Positions 1-11,644 are shown, numbered from the stretch's first letter. The stretch is 64,000 bases of DNA from Filobasidium wieringae (GCA_001600055.1 BCIV01000006.1:1-64000); one strand, 5' to 3'. A program made the numbers and translations. The notes: generated by a model not told the origin, from the sequence alone.

Positions 1-103
1 TTTTTTTTTCAAAATTGCGCTCAAAAACGGGGTTTATTGGCCCTAGCGCCATCAGTTTACAATTTCACGTAAAACTTTTGGTATATTCCNAGAGCTGAAA
101 GAA

Positions 104-1123
104 ATGCGCATTCGGACATANCTAACATGTTTGGTTTACATGATGTTGCAAAAACCCCCGCCCCCGGGACCCCCCTATAAGGCAGAGATCAAGAACCATC
201 TACTGAAGTGCTTCGAAATGACATGGACGGACGATCCAAAACTATTACTCGGAATAGAGATAACTAGAAATCAGGGAAGCCTATCCATCAGTCAATCGAG
301 GTTCGCTAAGTCAATTCTGCGAGATTTCGACATGGAGGAAGAATCGCCTCTGAAGTTGCCAATAGCTGAAGGACTGCCCTCCTATACAGCTAAGACCAAA
401 CCCAAAGGTCCTGACAAACGATACCCGTTTCTCAAACTGATAGGAAAGCTAAATTATCTCGCAAGAGGCACTCGTCCTGACCTAGCGTTTGCGGTATCTC
501 ATTTGGCGTCATTCTGTTCGACCTGGCAAAAGGTTCACTGGGATGCGGGAATCCGACTACTACGGTACTTAATAGGTACCGTGAATACCAGCATCACGTA
601 CTATCAGAACGGAGACCCCGAGATTACAGGATACAGTGACGCCGATTACGCCGCAGACGAAGGAAATAGACGATCTGTCGGCGCTTACGTCTACATGCTG
701 GCGAACGCAATTATTACTTGGCAAAGTAAGAAACAACCTACCGTCTCGCTTTCCAGTACGGAATCGGAATACGTCTCTCTAGGATCCGCCGCTCGCGAAG
801 CAGTATGGTTGAGACAGATCTATTGGGAGATGACGAAGAAACACGGAGAGAAGAAAGCCATCACGATCTACGAGGACAATACCGCAGCCATTGCATTAGC
901 GAAAGACCCTGTTGGTCATAAGCGAACGAAACATATTGACGTCACACACCATGCTTTACGGGAATTCGTGGAGAACGAGATCCTAAAGATCACCTACTTG
1001 AATACGTCCATCATGCTAGCGGACGCCCTCACGAAGCCGTTGGCTACTCGGCGGCTTAGGGAACTCTGCGAATCAATGGGTATGACGTTCGAAACCGATC
1101 ATCGGTCAATACAACAACTTTGA
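104..1123 (+). mobile_element. Ty1/copia retrotransposon polyprotein, 3' fragment (reverse transcriptase end plus RNase H)
   Basis: This is the C-terminal part of a copia pol polyprotein. It begins in the last part of reverse transcriptase, seen as an LLGIEITR segment followed by QSRFAKSILRDF. The connection follows with YLARGTRPDLAFAVSHLA. RNase H is next, with the GYSDADYA, SLSSTESEY, EDNTAAIALA and KHIDV motifs, and the frame ends in LADALTKPL as copia elements do. Gag, protease, integrase and most of RT lie outside the window to the left. The first ~160 bases contain two ambiguous bases (90 and 121) and a C-rich stretch, so homology is only convincing from about base 175. The RNase H part has no internal stop. 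Whether the whole element is active cannot be judged. Confidence 0.93.
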
Positions 1124-1138
1124 AGTATTGAAGGGAAG

Positions 1139-1331
1139 TGTTCGAGTCACGTGATATCGAGTCACGTGACTACGCGATCGTTTTTCACTTCGCTATATAG
1201 TCCTCGCCACTACGTGTTAATAAGATCTCTATAGTGACACCTGTGAATGCTAGTAAATTGCTAGTAATCACAGGTGAGTAGATATACTTTGTACTATCAT
1301 GAAGTATCATAGTAAATTGCTAGTAATCACA
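1139..1331 (+). repeat. Probable 3' LTR of the copia element
   Basis: A purine tract (GAAGGGAAG) directly after the pol stop resembles a polypurine tract. It is followed by TGTTCGAG, a typical LTR start. The segment holds two copies of TCGAGTCACGTGA near its start and a TATA-like CTATATAG near 1193-1200. A 22-bp direct repeat lies at 1251-1272 and 1310-1331, each copy ending in CACA, so the LTR end (..CA) could be 1272 or 1331. The other LTR is outside the window, so the boundaries are inferred from terminal dinucleotides only. Confidence 0.6.
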
Positions 1332-1358
1332 AACAGCGTATTATAGTAATGGTACAAC

Positions 1359-3364
1359 TTATATAGCTGAGAATCTAAACCTGTTCGGGTTCCTCTCAGA
1401 CACGCGTAGCCATAAATCCTGTAGGAGGGCACCGAAATGCGGCATAACTGAGAACAGAGCTTGCTGAATCGTACCGAAAAACTTACCTGAGTTTCCAGGA
1501 ACCACGAACTAGAACAGTACCATGGAGCGGGATTCCCGCTTGGCTCGTACCTGTTGCCGTCCCGATGTCGAGGTGGCAGTGCGTGAGGAGATCTCGGAGC
1601 CCGCGGGATCGTCGCAAAGGCAAAGTCATGCAGAAGCTCTGGCAGAACTTTACTAATCTCCATCAACGAGATGTTCTTCCCCTGTCGAGAAGGAAGATGT
1701 ACGTGGAACATTCAGTAGGTAGGTGGAAATGAGCACGATGTGGAAGAAACCTTACGATACATGAGGTGGTCGATCCTCCAAATACGAAATAGTACTTTTC
1801 TAGTCTTCGCCTAGCTTGACCACCGTCGCCTTCTTCTTTCTCCGCCAATTCCGCCTCGATCCACCTTTCAGGTCGAAACGTGTCAGCATCGTCCCCGTAG
1901 GCAGCCTTTTGCCGATGAACGATGTACGGAGAAATCCCGACACTAGTTCCACCAGGAAGAAATCGATCGCAGAGGATCATCCCTTCGGAAGGGACTACTC
2001 GAGGTATCTCCATGGAGATGGGCGGATGGATACGAAGGGACTCTTTGATGCATGCTTGAAGGTAAGGGAGTTGAGCGGCCTTGCCGTACGCGACCGGTTT
2101 GCAGAGTAGCCCGTCACAGAACGCTTCATCGATCTACAACCGCGAGGCGATCAGCGAAAGATGGTGCGCGTTGAACTTGAAAATCAACGTACCTCGTCTT
2201 GGAGCTTGGCATACACTGCTGGGTGGCTAGTGAGACTAGCGAGTAAAGATCCAAGAGCGACGGCAGTCGTATCTGCTCCAGCCGCTACGATGGACGTGGC
2301 TGTCGATAGCACGTCGTCCTGAGAATAAGGCGTGCCATCGGGATGTTTGGCGTTCATGAACTTATTGAGCATCTGCAAATGATCCAACATTTGTGTTAGC
2401 TACAGGAACGCTGAGATGATGTCATCCTATACGTACGTCTTTCCTAGCTTCTTTCCCGTTTAGGACCTCATTGTATCTCGCAGCGACTCTAGTCCGGGTA
2501 ACCTCCGCGATCACCTCACTGCCAGGCTGGCTCGTCCATCTCTTGAACAAATCGAGCGTCCTACGTCCCATCCAAGGAGGAAGACCTCCAGCCATACCGC
2601 CCCACTGCGAGAGATTACTGACGCCGCGAAGGAACTTGTCATTCTGGATGATCGTTTTTTCAGAACTGAAGCTGTCGGGAGACAAAAGGTCGAACCCCCT
2701 TCCAAACTGTTCGAAGGGAAAGCTTTAGTAACTGCTGTTGCATTGCATACGACCACATTCTCAAACGCACCGCTATCTCTCCGACCGCGTCCATGGCAAA
2801 ATAATGAGCGAGCTTGTCAAACTCGACAGCTGTACTGCCCCCATCCTGTTCGATCTTGTCCCTCAATCGACCTGTGAGTGTTTCGGTGACGTTCTCGACG
2901 GATTCCTCCAAATTGGTCAAGAACGTCATGGCGAAAGCCGGACCGACCGCCTTCTTCCTCGTCTTGTGTGATTCAAAGTCCGTGTCACTGAACAACGATG
3001 GTTTCCCAGGAATTGCCATGAAACTATGGTAGAAGTTTGTTTTGTGCAGCGGGTTCGCGATCCGGTAGATGATAGGCAGAGCGTCGGGGTCAGATACGGA
3101 CAAATGATTGCACGATACCCGCACGATAGGGCCGTATTGTTCATGCAATCGCTCAAGATCCCACACCCAGGTCAAGCTAACAGCCGAACGAGGTTTAATA
3201 GTCGACAAGCCCATCCGAGCTACGAGTGGGCCAGGGATGGAAGATAAAGGCGAGAAGAATAGATGGTAGGCGATCCATATGGGCAAGGATAACGCTAAGA
3301 CAACCGCCAAGGTCTTGAGACCGATGTACGGTTCTAAAGTCGAAAGTATCACTGAGTCAAGCAT
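1359..3364 (-). CDS. Cytochrome P450 monooxygenase with atypical heme loop
   Basis: Six exons join in frame (2771-3364, 2437-2706, 2193-2372, 1756-2133, 1487-1681, 1359-1418) to about 558 residues, a normal length for a fungal microsomal P450. The N-terminus has one membrane anchor followed by a proline hinge (SSIPGPL). The I-helix AGADTTA, K-helix KESLR and PERW motifs are all present, so the fold looks intact. It resembles the benzoate-hydroxylase/pisatin-demethylase type of fungal P450s. The oddity is the heme loop, which reads FGGSTTSCIGKN across the fourth intron. The cysteine is kept, but the usual second glycine and the arginine two residues before Cys are Ser and Thr. The start at 3364 was chosen because it directly precedes the anchor; a TATA-like TATATAG lies at 3470-3476. 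The last exon is the least certain. Substrate is unknown, and a decaying gene is possible. Confidence 0.85.
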
Positions 3365-3821
3365 CGGATGATCCTTGACTTTTCGAAATAAGCAATTGTA
3401 CAGGCGTATGCATGAGCTGAGATTTATGTGCACCTCTGGTGCAGACGGACGGCCTACCAACCTCCAGTCTATATAGTATCGCCCATATCTGCATCCGAGA
3501 GCGGACGGCTCGCTCGGCATGTCTGGGGCCACGGCCGGAGCCCCGGAATCACCTTTGTCCATGTTCCCTCGGCAATCAACCGAGGTCGGCTGACCACAAC
3601 AAGCTCTACAACGGCAGTCCCAAGGATCAACAAGCTGGCAATGGACGGGATTCTGAAACCCAACTCGTCGTACTCTTTGCTAGTATGAAATCTGTTACAA
3701 CCAAAACCGGAACACTTTCAGATCGTTTCGTATCGATGTCAAACACGATTGCTACGAGATGCCATGATTGCCGGATGCTCCTATTCGAGTCGGGTCAATA
3801 AGATCCATCTTGGCCTCTCAA
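3365..3821. other. Intergenic, P450 promoter side
   Basis: This holds the upstream region of the P450 gene, with the TATA-like site noted there, and the 3' flank of the metallothionein-like gene. The short ORFs here have no recognisable features. Confidence 0.5.
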
Positions 3822-4222
3822 TCAAGCGGTGGCAGGAGCTTGCGCAGCAACAGCGGGATTCTTATCGCAAGTCTCACACTTGCACTCGGTACAAGCGCAT
3901 TGTCCCGGGGTCTCGCACTTCTTGCAACGTTTCTTGCATCTGGAATATAGAGGTTATGTCGAACATCGATTGAGAGGGAAGGGAAAACAACAGATGGTGC
4001 AACAGATTGGTTCCGTATGGTTCAATGGTCGAAATCGAAAACGCCGCTGAAAACTGGCTTACTTGCATGGCTTCTGTACGCCCTCCTCATCGGAGGATGA
4101 AGAAGAAGAAGAGGAGTCGTCTTTGCTATGTTCGTGGAAGGTATTGAGGATCAGTAAGCCGGACTAAATAAATTGGAAAGCGGTTCAATCGATAATCTCA
4201 GCAACGCTTACCCGAATACCAT
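3822..4222 (-). CDS. Metallothionein-like cysteine-rich protein
   Basis: This gene is invisible as a single ORF. Three exons (4212-4222, 4063-4125, 3822-3939) join in frame to 63 residues: MVFG, then KDD with a run of eight serines and DEEG, then a cysteine core, then an Ala/Pro tail ending APATA. The core contains nine cysteines in CxC, CxxxC and CxxC spacings, among them KCKKRCKKC and CACTECKCETC, and no aromatic residues. This is the signature of fungal copper/cadmium-binding metallothioneins. The first intron has an ACTGATCC branch-point match about 28 nt before its acceptor at 4126, which favours this acceptor over an earlier one. It probably buffers Cu(I) or other soft metals in the cytosol. 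The 11-nt first exon is the weakest part; the cysteine exon is firm. Confidence 0.75.
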
Positions 4223-5259
4223 ATTGTCGAAATGCGGCTGATATCAGGTATGGAAGGGGTGTAGATCAAGATCGGACAGCTGTTGTTAAGAGGATCAAAC
4301 AGTCTCCATGACCTCGAATAGGGATCCACCGTGATTGAGGCGGTATTTGTAGTCCCAGTTCGATCGAGTTGAACCCGCCTTCCTCGTACATGAATCATGA
4401 TGTGCGTCATGAGATTTCCCGGCAATGTGACGTCGTTGCCAAGAGCAACCTCGTCAGATGACCTTTTGTAAGATTGCAGACATTCAGACGTGGGAGCAAA
4501 GTGAAAGTATCAAGTTCCAGAGTGTAGAGTGACCGACTGCTTTCGTGTTGAGATGGTATCACGGACTTTGTGAGGGATAGCCGTGATGACAGATACCGGT
4601 TGATCTTGAAATTCATGTCAAGAGATCTTGACCGGATATCAAGAGTTTCTTCTGATGTAGGGAAGAACGATAGCTAATCTAGGCTCGATGGTGGCATAGA
4701 TCAGGCTTCGAAGATTTGCAAGTGCTTGTCCTGGTTGTGCGAGATTCATCCCAATTCGCGTGGTCCCATTTCGTCGGACATCAGCAAGCTCAGATTACTA
4801 TAACTCGATGTCTACGGTGCACATGGCTCAATAAACCCTTGCAGCGAAACAGGTCAGTCTAAGTCTGTCAAATCGCTCCTAGAGCTATCAAGATCAAAGG
4901 ATGTCGAACTTGACTCGGTAGGTTTCGATCTCGGATCCGAACTACGTGTTGAAGCTGTTTATCAACCTGATAATCCATATGGATCCCTACAATCTTATCA
5001 CAATTTGCGAAGAGGGACCATGTGCTACCTACACAACACCATGAACGAACCATGTGGTACCCCTTGATCTACTTCGGCCATGTCCGTCTTTAACAACTTC
5101 CCAACTCCCCCGCAAACAATAATGATACACCTGCAATAACCTTCTGTTATTCTCCGACTATAAATACGGATCACCGCCTCTTCGGCTTGGTTCTTATATT
5201 CAAGATGTAGCCCGCAAACTGCAAGTCTATTCCTGATTCCAACCTATACGGTCTCCACC
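4223..5259. other. Intergenic between metallothionein-like and APH-family genes
   Basis: The region should contain the metallothionein promoter on the minus side and the APH-family promoter on the plus side. Two short minus-strand ORFs (about 4407-4616 and 4198-4425) overlap it. Neither could be joined in frame to the metallothionein exons and neither is recognised. Confidence 0.4.
5159..5166 (+). promoter_or_regulatory. TATA box of the APH-family gene
   Basis: TATAAATA lies about 95 nt upstream of the ATG at 5260, a usual distance for a fungal TATA promoter. Confidence 0.55.
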
Positions 5260-6775
5260 ATGTCTGCCGAAGCCGAACCCCCTGTCGTTACCTCTGACTC
5301 CGACGTAGTGGCTCAACCAGAGCCTGCTCAGGCAGCCAAGGATGAGCAAGAGACGGCTGTGACGGAAAGAGTCACCTCCATTGTCGAGAGCTTAGGCTTG
5401 AAGGTACTTTGTTCTATGCCTATCTCTGGGTCGAAAGCTCAACTGCATGTTACGACAGGTCGAGCACATCAAATCGATCGGTCGTGGTAATAACTCGATC
5501 ATGCGGCTCGTGACGGTATCCACTCCCGAATCCTTTCAATTCACCTCAACTCAACCCCTTACATCGCCTATACCCAAAGATCTCACCTCTCTCATCGTTC
5601 GAGAGAACAACCCGGAAGGAGAGCTTATTCCCTCCACCGCTATCCCCAACGAAGTCATCGCTCTTCACTTTGCCAGATCAGCTGGTCTCCCCGTATCAAA
5701 GGTTTATGACTGGGAAGTCGAAGGTGACAAAGGGTGGATGGTCATTGAAGTCTTGCCTGGTATCGATCTCTCCCGCTACATCAACAACCTCGACCTAGAC
5801 ACCCCAGAAGGCCAAACGAAGCTTCGTAAAGCCCTTACAGCCGAAGCAGAGATGTTCAAACGGTGGAGGCAGATCGAGCTGCCACCTGGAATCGGATATG
5901 GAGGATTCAAGTTCACCCCAGAGGGAGGAATCGAGAGCGGAGAAATGTCTTTACCTTACGGTGGACCTCACAAGACGTTGGCAGGGCTATACGGCGAGAT
6001 GTTCACGAGGCAGTTGGCCGCAGCCGATACCTGCACATGGATGAATGGCTGGAAAAAAGACGGCTTGAGAGAAAGACTAGACAAGTTTGTTCAAGTCGGA
6101 ATGGCACAGGTCTTGAGCACTGTCGGAGCAGATAGACCAGTCTTTGTGCATGGAGATTTCAGTAAGTTGTGTCTGTCAATGGAACATGACATAGATTGAT
6201 CGGATTTGTAGACATGCAGAATGTCTTGTGGGATGAAGTAAAGGAAACGATCTCGGGTGTTTTTGATATGGAATGGGCTCACGCCGCTGGACCTGCCGAC
6301 GAGTGGTTTTACAGCTTCGGCAATGAAGAGGGAGCCTATCTAGGTAAGCCAGATCAACCTGGTCTTGAGAATCTTCATCTGGATGTCTATCTGACGTTTG
6401 AACTTGATTTCGGCAGGACCATACGACGAAGATCCGTCTCGTCAACTACTGGCCGCGTCCCTAATCAACGGTTTCCCCACCCCTCTACCCGATCCAGGGC
6501 CCAAACCGGCACAACAAACCGGTCCGGAACAATGGGTAGACTGGAAACGTGCAAAACTATGGGCCGACATCCTCGAGGAGATAGACGCCCCTCGTCCTGC
6601 CATTATACCGGGCTTCGAGGCGTCTGCCAAAGTATACTTCGCTGCTCAGGAGATATGCCAGTGGTGGATGTTACAACCTAGAATCACGGCCAAGATCGGA
6701 GAGGAAAAGGTCAAGAAGATCGTGGAAGAGAACCGGAAGCACTTGGGCATGTATCTCGAATCGTGGGGATATTGA
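5260..6775 (+). CDS. Aminoglycoside-phosphotransferase (APH) family protein
   Basis: Four exons (5260-5403, 5459-6161, 6212-6343, 6417-6775) join in frame to 445 residues. The catalytic Brenner motif is restored by splicing: VHGDF at the end of exon 2 joins NMQNVLWD at the start of exon 3, giving HGDFNMQN. The metal-binding segment follows as FDMEWA. The N-lobe has VIALHFARSAGLPVSKVY and a hinge-like MVIEVLPG, as in fungal APH/choline-kinase-fold proteins. Such proteins are common in fungi and are not known to give drug resistance. The substrate may be a small amine or sugar, but this is unknown. The first ~45 residues are acidic and probably disordered. The final ~110 residues are helical and rich in Lys/Glu. 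Confidence 0.85.
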
Positions 6776-7180
6776 AACTGAACACGGATTGTGACAAGAG
6801 GTGTTGTATTGACGTACATGACGATTCATGATATCGCTGCGGGACACAAGCCTTGCAGGACTTATAGATCATGATATAAGAGCTCTTGCATGACTCAGAC
6901 TTAATTGAGCACTATATCCAGAGTAAGGTGAATAGAAATACCCAGATAGCATAAAAGGGAGATTGTCGAGGTCAGGCTTGAGCTTCAGCTTGCGCGAGCG
7001 CAAACAACCCGACTCGTCATATCGACTGCGCGAGCATACACTTCATGAACTGTACCGTCGTTCTCTAGCTAGCTATATTCCGACAAACGACTCCTCTCAG
7101 AGCTTCACTACCTTACACAGCAGTATCCGGCTGGGAAGACGCAGTTTCATTCTATTGCACTAGCGAGTTCGAGATCATAC
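6776..7180. other. Intergenic between APH-family gene and DCP1
   Basis: It holds the terminator of the upstream gene and the DCP1 promoter, both on the plus strand. I see no coding potential. Confidence 0.5.
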
Positions 7181-8492
7181 ATGGCTTCCAACAAGGCTGA
7201 TGCAGCACGGCAAGCCATCAACCTTCGAACTCTGCAACGCTCAGACCCTTCTATCCGATCGATACTCGGCTCTGCGAGCTATGTCGTTCTATACAAGTAC
7301 ATCAACGGTAAGTGGACGAAAGAGGGTATAGAGGGTAGTCTGTTCGTCTTTCAAAGGTAAGCAAGCTACCCGGTTGACCACTCGCATCCTTGAAAACACT
7401 CTCAAACGGCTATCACATTCGCAAAGATCCGTTCAGCCCTATCATGGAATCCTCATCCTGAACAGGAACGGTATCAACAACTATGTCAGGGAGCTCACTA
7501 CGGAAACAGACCTGGATATACAAGGTCAAATTGTACATGTTTCTGGAGGGGCAGAGCCAGGTAAGAGGTGCAGTTCTCGCTCATTCACTGATCATTGCTA
7601 GATAATTTCGTGTCCATTTGTAAGGTATCTTTGGGCTATGGTTTGCTGGGGGAGAACCTGAAGCGGAGAATATACTTGGATTGATGAGACGGTCAGTTCG
7701 TTGCGGCTTGGGCATTCTAAGAACTCGCTAATCGGTCTTTTCTTTACCTTCCATCAACAGAACTGTAGATGGATCTACTTCCATACCACCTGAGGGAATG
7801 AACAAGACATCCAATCCCTCAGCTCACATTCCCTCAGCAAACGCTCAGCCAACTATGTTGGATCTACTTTCTCGTTTGACCGTTGCACCATCCACACCTC
7901 CATCGATTAACCGTTCCCCCTTATTATCCGCATCAAACAGCACAAGTCAGATCTCAACCCAATCTCCTTCACCCTTGATCCGCAACCAGATTCCGTCATC
8001 CAGTTCAGACCCTTCTGCTTCGCTCAAACAACTCTTAGGATTAGGAACGCCCAGTAAAGCTACCCCCCCTAGTCAGCCATCAACACCTTCCGTACAATAC
8101 AGCCTGCCTCGATCCCCGGCACCCGGTCATGGTACTCCCAAACCGAAACTAGCAGACACGGGATATATACCTACGACAGATCCTAGATCCCGCGAAACGA
8201 GCGTTCCCGGTTTCGCTTCGGACGCAGCAGGAAAAGCGATCCTCAGTATGTTAGGAAGCAACCGAGCTCAAGGGTTAGATTTGGGAAGTGGGGAGAACAG
8301 TAAAGAAGGCCAAAGGGATTTCATCAGGGGACTTTTGAACTGCATACATGTGAGTCGAACGATGCTCCCCCTTTCTTCTACTCGTCCTGGAACTGAATTT
8401 ATTCGAATTTGTGTACTATTGAACAGACGAATAAAGATTTCACGGATGACCTTTATCGGCAATATCTACGAAACAAGGGCGAAGGAGGATGA
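7181..8492 (+). CDS. DCP1: mRNA-decapping enzyme subunit Dcp1
   Basis: Five exons (7181-7356, 7427-7560, 7625-7691, 7761-8349, 8427-8492) join in frame to 343 residues. The N-terminal half is the Dcp1 EVH1/PH-like domain: NLRTLQRSDPSI, SYVVLYKY, the conserved EGSLFVFQR, ILNRNGINNYV and IFGLWF. This domain binds and activates the catalytic subunit Dcp2 in cytoplasmic mRNA decay. The middle ~170 residues are Pro/Ser/Thr-rich and disordered, with a LDLLSRLT motif that could be a short helical interaction site. The C-terminus (FTDDLYRQYL) looks like a short helix, possibly for self-association. The product is longer than the budding-yeast protein, as in filamentous fungi and animals, because of the linker. 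Confidence 0.9.
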
Positions 8493-8755
8493 AAGGCTAA
8501 GATGACTCGGTCTGATGTATCCTGTCAAATGGTGATATAGAAGATACGGTCCGCGTCAGGTTGATTGCAACGCTCGCCAGTTCTTGCTATAAAAGTGCAA
8601 TGGCCGATACTATCGTCAAGGCGAGAATTCTAGGAGAGGCGCTCTTTTTACATGAATTCTAGAGCTGCCGGAAGTACCGTGGTCCTGCATACAATATCCA
8701 TGTCTCGGGTACCATCCATGGTATTGGCAATGACCTCATTTCGTTCTTTCTCTGC

Positions 8756-10536
8756 TTAAGCATCATTTGCGACCGTCGACATCGAGGATGCAAGCGAGGC
8801 AGACGACTGATCTATACTGTTGGGAGCCATACTCGAGTCTGGAGACGGTGTTCCCGTTTCAGGCAAGTGCATGACCCTACCAGGCTGAAACACGAGGGCT
8901 TGAGGGTCGAGACTGTTCAGGCGTACTTGATTGTCACGCGTGAGTCGTTGTTGAAGATATTCCTGTCGCAGAACATGAGACGTTCTCTCCAAACCATGTT
9001 TATACGCGAGTATGGCTCTAGCGTTATCGCGAATCATTTCCTTCGTCCTGGCGATCTCCTTTGTGACGAAGCTGACCTCGCTGTATGATGTGCTACCAGG
9101 ATTTTTGTCTTGCCCCTGCTGGACTTCAGATGGCTCCACCTGCTGAATGTCTCCCTTATCTACGTCGGAGATATCAGCAGTCACTTAGGGGTTATCCATG
9201 TACAAAGGGAATATCGGGTACTGCTTGCCTGGTTTACGCTTCGTTCTTTTCTTCTTTTTCTTGTGCGGCTTCAACATCAGAGAAGTTGAGAATTCACTGA
9301 GAGAACCTGCGTCTGCGTCCAAAACCTCTGCTGATGAAGATGTTGGTGCCAGGGTGCTCGTCTTGTAAGTTCCTGGTATATATCCCAAGCTATTTGGGTA
9401 AGAGTCCGAATCTAAAGTCCTAGTCGCGCTTTCGGAGATAGACGCCTCCGACGTATTGTCTACAAAGGTCAGTCGTGCTGCTAAGTTGATCATGCGTCGA
9501 CGTTTACTCACCAATTGTTGTCATTGAAGATTCGGGGCTTGCCAGAGAGGCGTCATCCCCTGTTCGTGCGGGCGTCTCTGCAGAACGTGTTGCAGATATC
9601 AATATAATAGCGATACGTTTATCGATCAGAACCTTCTCACCGGTCTGTGATCTTAGGAAGCCTTTTTTCTCTTCCAGTTCGCCGAGCATACGATATCGTT
9701 CCAACACAGCGGACAGCTTATGTTCAACACGTGGTTGACGTCTTTTGGACAGCTGATGTAATTGTCTTTGCGTTCAGAGGGGTCATCTTCAGCCGTAGTT
9801 TGGACATGTCATAAGAGGTACGTATTACCTTCGGTGTATCGAAACGACGACAAGAGATATCTGTTATTTCCGTGTTCTGCGAAGTGTGTGCTAAGGGTCC
9901 GCTCTATCAAGTGACGCGCCTTCCTCTGTTCCGGTGTTGGTCCAGTCCATTCATCTGCCTGGCTGACTTCCGGTGGCGATTCTGAGTCCAAACGGCCTAT
10001 ACGCTTCAGAGCGAGATGACAGATATAGCGGCACATCAATGACCGAATTTACAGGCTCGAAGCCTCGCTCACACTCACTAATCGTGGAGCAGATTGAAGA
10101 ACGATGTGTCTGTCGACGGCCATCAGCGCCTCATGAACCTCGGTGTGAAGCCGCCAGAACGATTGCATTTCTCCGGTCTCTATTGGCTTTCCCGCGAGAA
10201 ATTCGCCTGCGATATACCCTTGTAACAACCCCCCTGCTAGACAAGTCTGTTTTGTGCCAGACTTTCCTTTTTCGAGCATATCTTGCGCTATACCGCAACC
10301 TTTCTTACATGTGTATTGCTTGTCTTGCAAAATCTTACACCGGAGTCAGCGCCGTCATCTTTCAATGACATCTCCTACTCACGCCAATCCTGCATGATAT
10401 CTAGATGACAGTATCACGCAATTACTACCAAGAAGCCCCGTCCATCTTGCAGCGCATACCACTACTCACCTTTGTCCCAGCCGACTTCGGTAATCCCTTG
10501 TAGGATTTCTTTCACTATGACGGAGACTTCAGACAT
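8756..10536 (-). CDS. Unrecognised multi-exon protein, nuclear-like
   Basis: I do not recognise this protein and the exon map is only partly solved. The start is probably at 10536 (MSEVSVIVKEIL...EVGWDK followed by GTGAGT). Protein-like segments follow: about 10055-10290 (contains GGLLQGYIAGEFLAG and FWRLHTEVHEAL), 9830-9995 (PTPEQRKARHLIERTL), 9515-9750 (LERYRMLGELEEKKGF, helical), 9200-9490 (a lysine-rich KPHKKKKKRTKRKPGK, a likely nuclear localisation signal) and 8756-9184. The last exon holds a long helix (KEIARTKEMIRDNARAILAYKHGLERTSHVLRQ, described here as residues about 47-79 of that exon) and a Ser-rich tail. The mix of coiled-coil helices and a basic stretch suggests a nuclear or chromosomal protein. 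I could not place the intron before the 9515-9750 segment without a frame conflict. Confidence 0.5.
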
Positions 10537-11644
10537 TATTTTGTGGACTGTGCTAGAAAGATAACAGTTTAAAATGCAGACATAAGAAACGATAAAGCCA
10601 TCTGTCCAATTATGGGCAACAAATCGAGGTTACCTCGAGAGTATGCTGACTCCGCTTTTCAGCTTAAAAGGAACACGCGTTTCAGGATTAGAACACGAAC
10701 TGACGCGCTTCTTCTATGCAGAGTGGCGACAAGCGAATCGGCCAACGGACATAGAGTAGATTGCTGGGCAGCAACTTGCGAGGAGAACATGTTTTCATGG
10801 CTTCCACAACTACGGCAATTGGGCATCTACTAGAATCACCGAGCGAGAAAGTGGTGGCAATGATCTTGCTCGAGCCAGCCAACCGATCAAGTTAGCGAAA
10901 CTGCTGTTTCCATGGTTCATCTCGACCTGGTCCTTAGAGCCATCAGTCAAGTTGTTGCTTATATCTCTACTGCAGGTAGTGCTCAGTCATAGTACTTGCG
11001 TGTCTTGTCGACGAACTCAGCCCGATCATCCCGGACCAGTGCGTGCGAGTGTAGCTGTTCATGAACACATACTGCACACTGCAATGGACCTCACCCATGC
11101 GCACTAAGCTAGCGACCGAACCGTCCTCCGCCTCTCCCACCCATCACCATACTTCAATCCCAATACCCCTCAAACCTCCAAAACAAAGATAAATCCAACA
11201 GCAAACCGCATCGACCCAACGACCCACAATCCCCTACCCAACCACGATAAAAAGGTATAAATTCAATAAAAACATGCAACAGAGCGTAACATTCCGACCA
11301 CAAGATGGATCGTCTGTAGCAGCAGCGGGAGAAGAACAACTAAACATCCGCCCAGTCCAACTGCGCGCGTCCGTCCCGCTCGAACCAAGCGGGCCGGGGA
11401 GAATCGTATCAAACGTATAGAATGGGTGGTGTATCGGTCGTGATCGTAAAAACCAGACCAATCCGGCTGGATGAAAAGGGTTTTGGAAAGGTATTCTGAT
11501 CCGGGTCAAAGTGGTCTTACGAACTTCGACTCGATCAACCTTCCATATCCATCCACCTGTGTAAGAACGACCTCATCAGTGCCATTCCCCCGTCTGCACC
11601 GCTCAAAACCCGGTGAGTCGAAAAGAAAAGAAGACTCACCCCGT
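10537..11644. other. Intergenic, about 1.1 kb
   Basis: This lies between the start of the unrecognised minus-strand gene and the end of the double-psi barrel gene. It holds the promoter of the former and the 3' flank of the latter. I see only short ORFs with no protein-like character. Confidence 0.45.

Noticed and set aside
1..60. Leading T run and Ns as a telomere or contig-end feature
   Set aside because: There is no telomeric repeat unit. The Ns and C-rich bases look like poor-quality sequence within the copia element.
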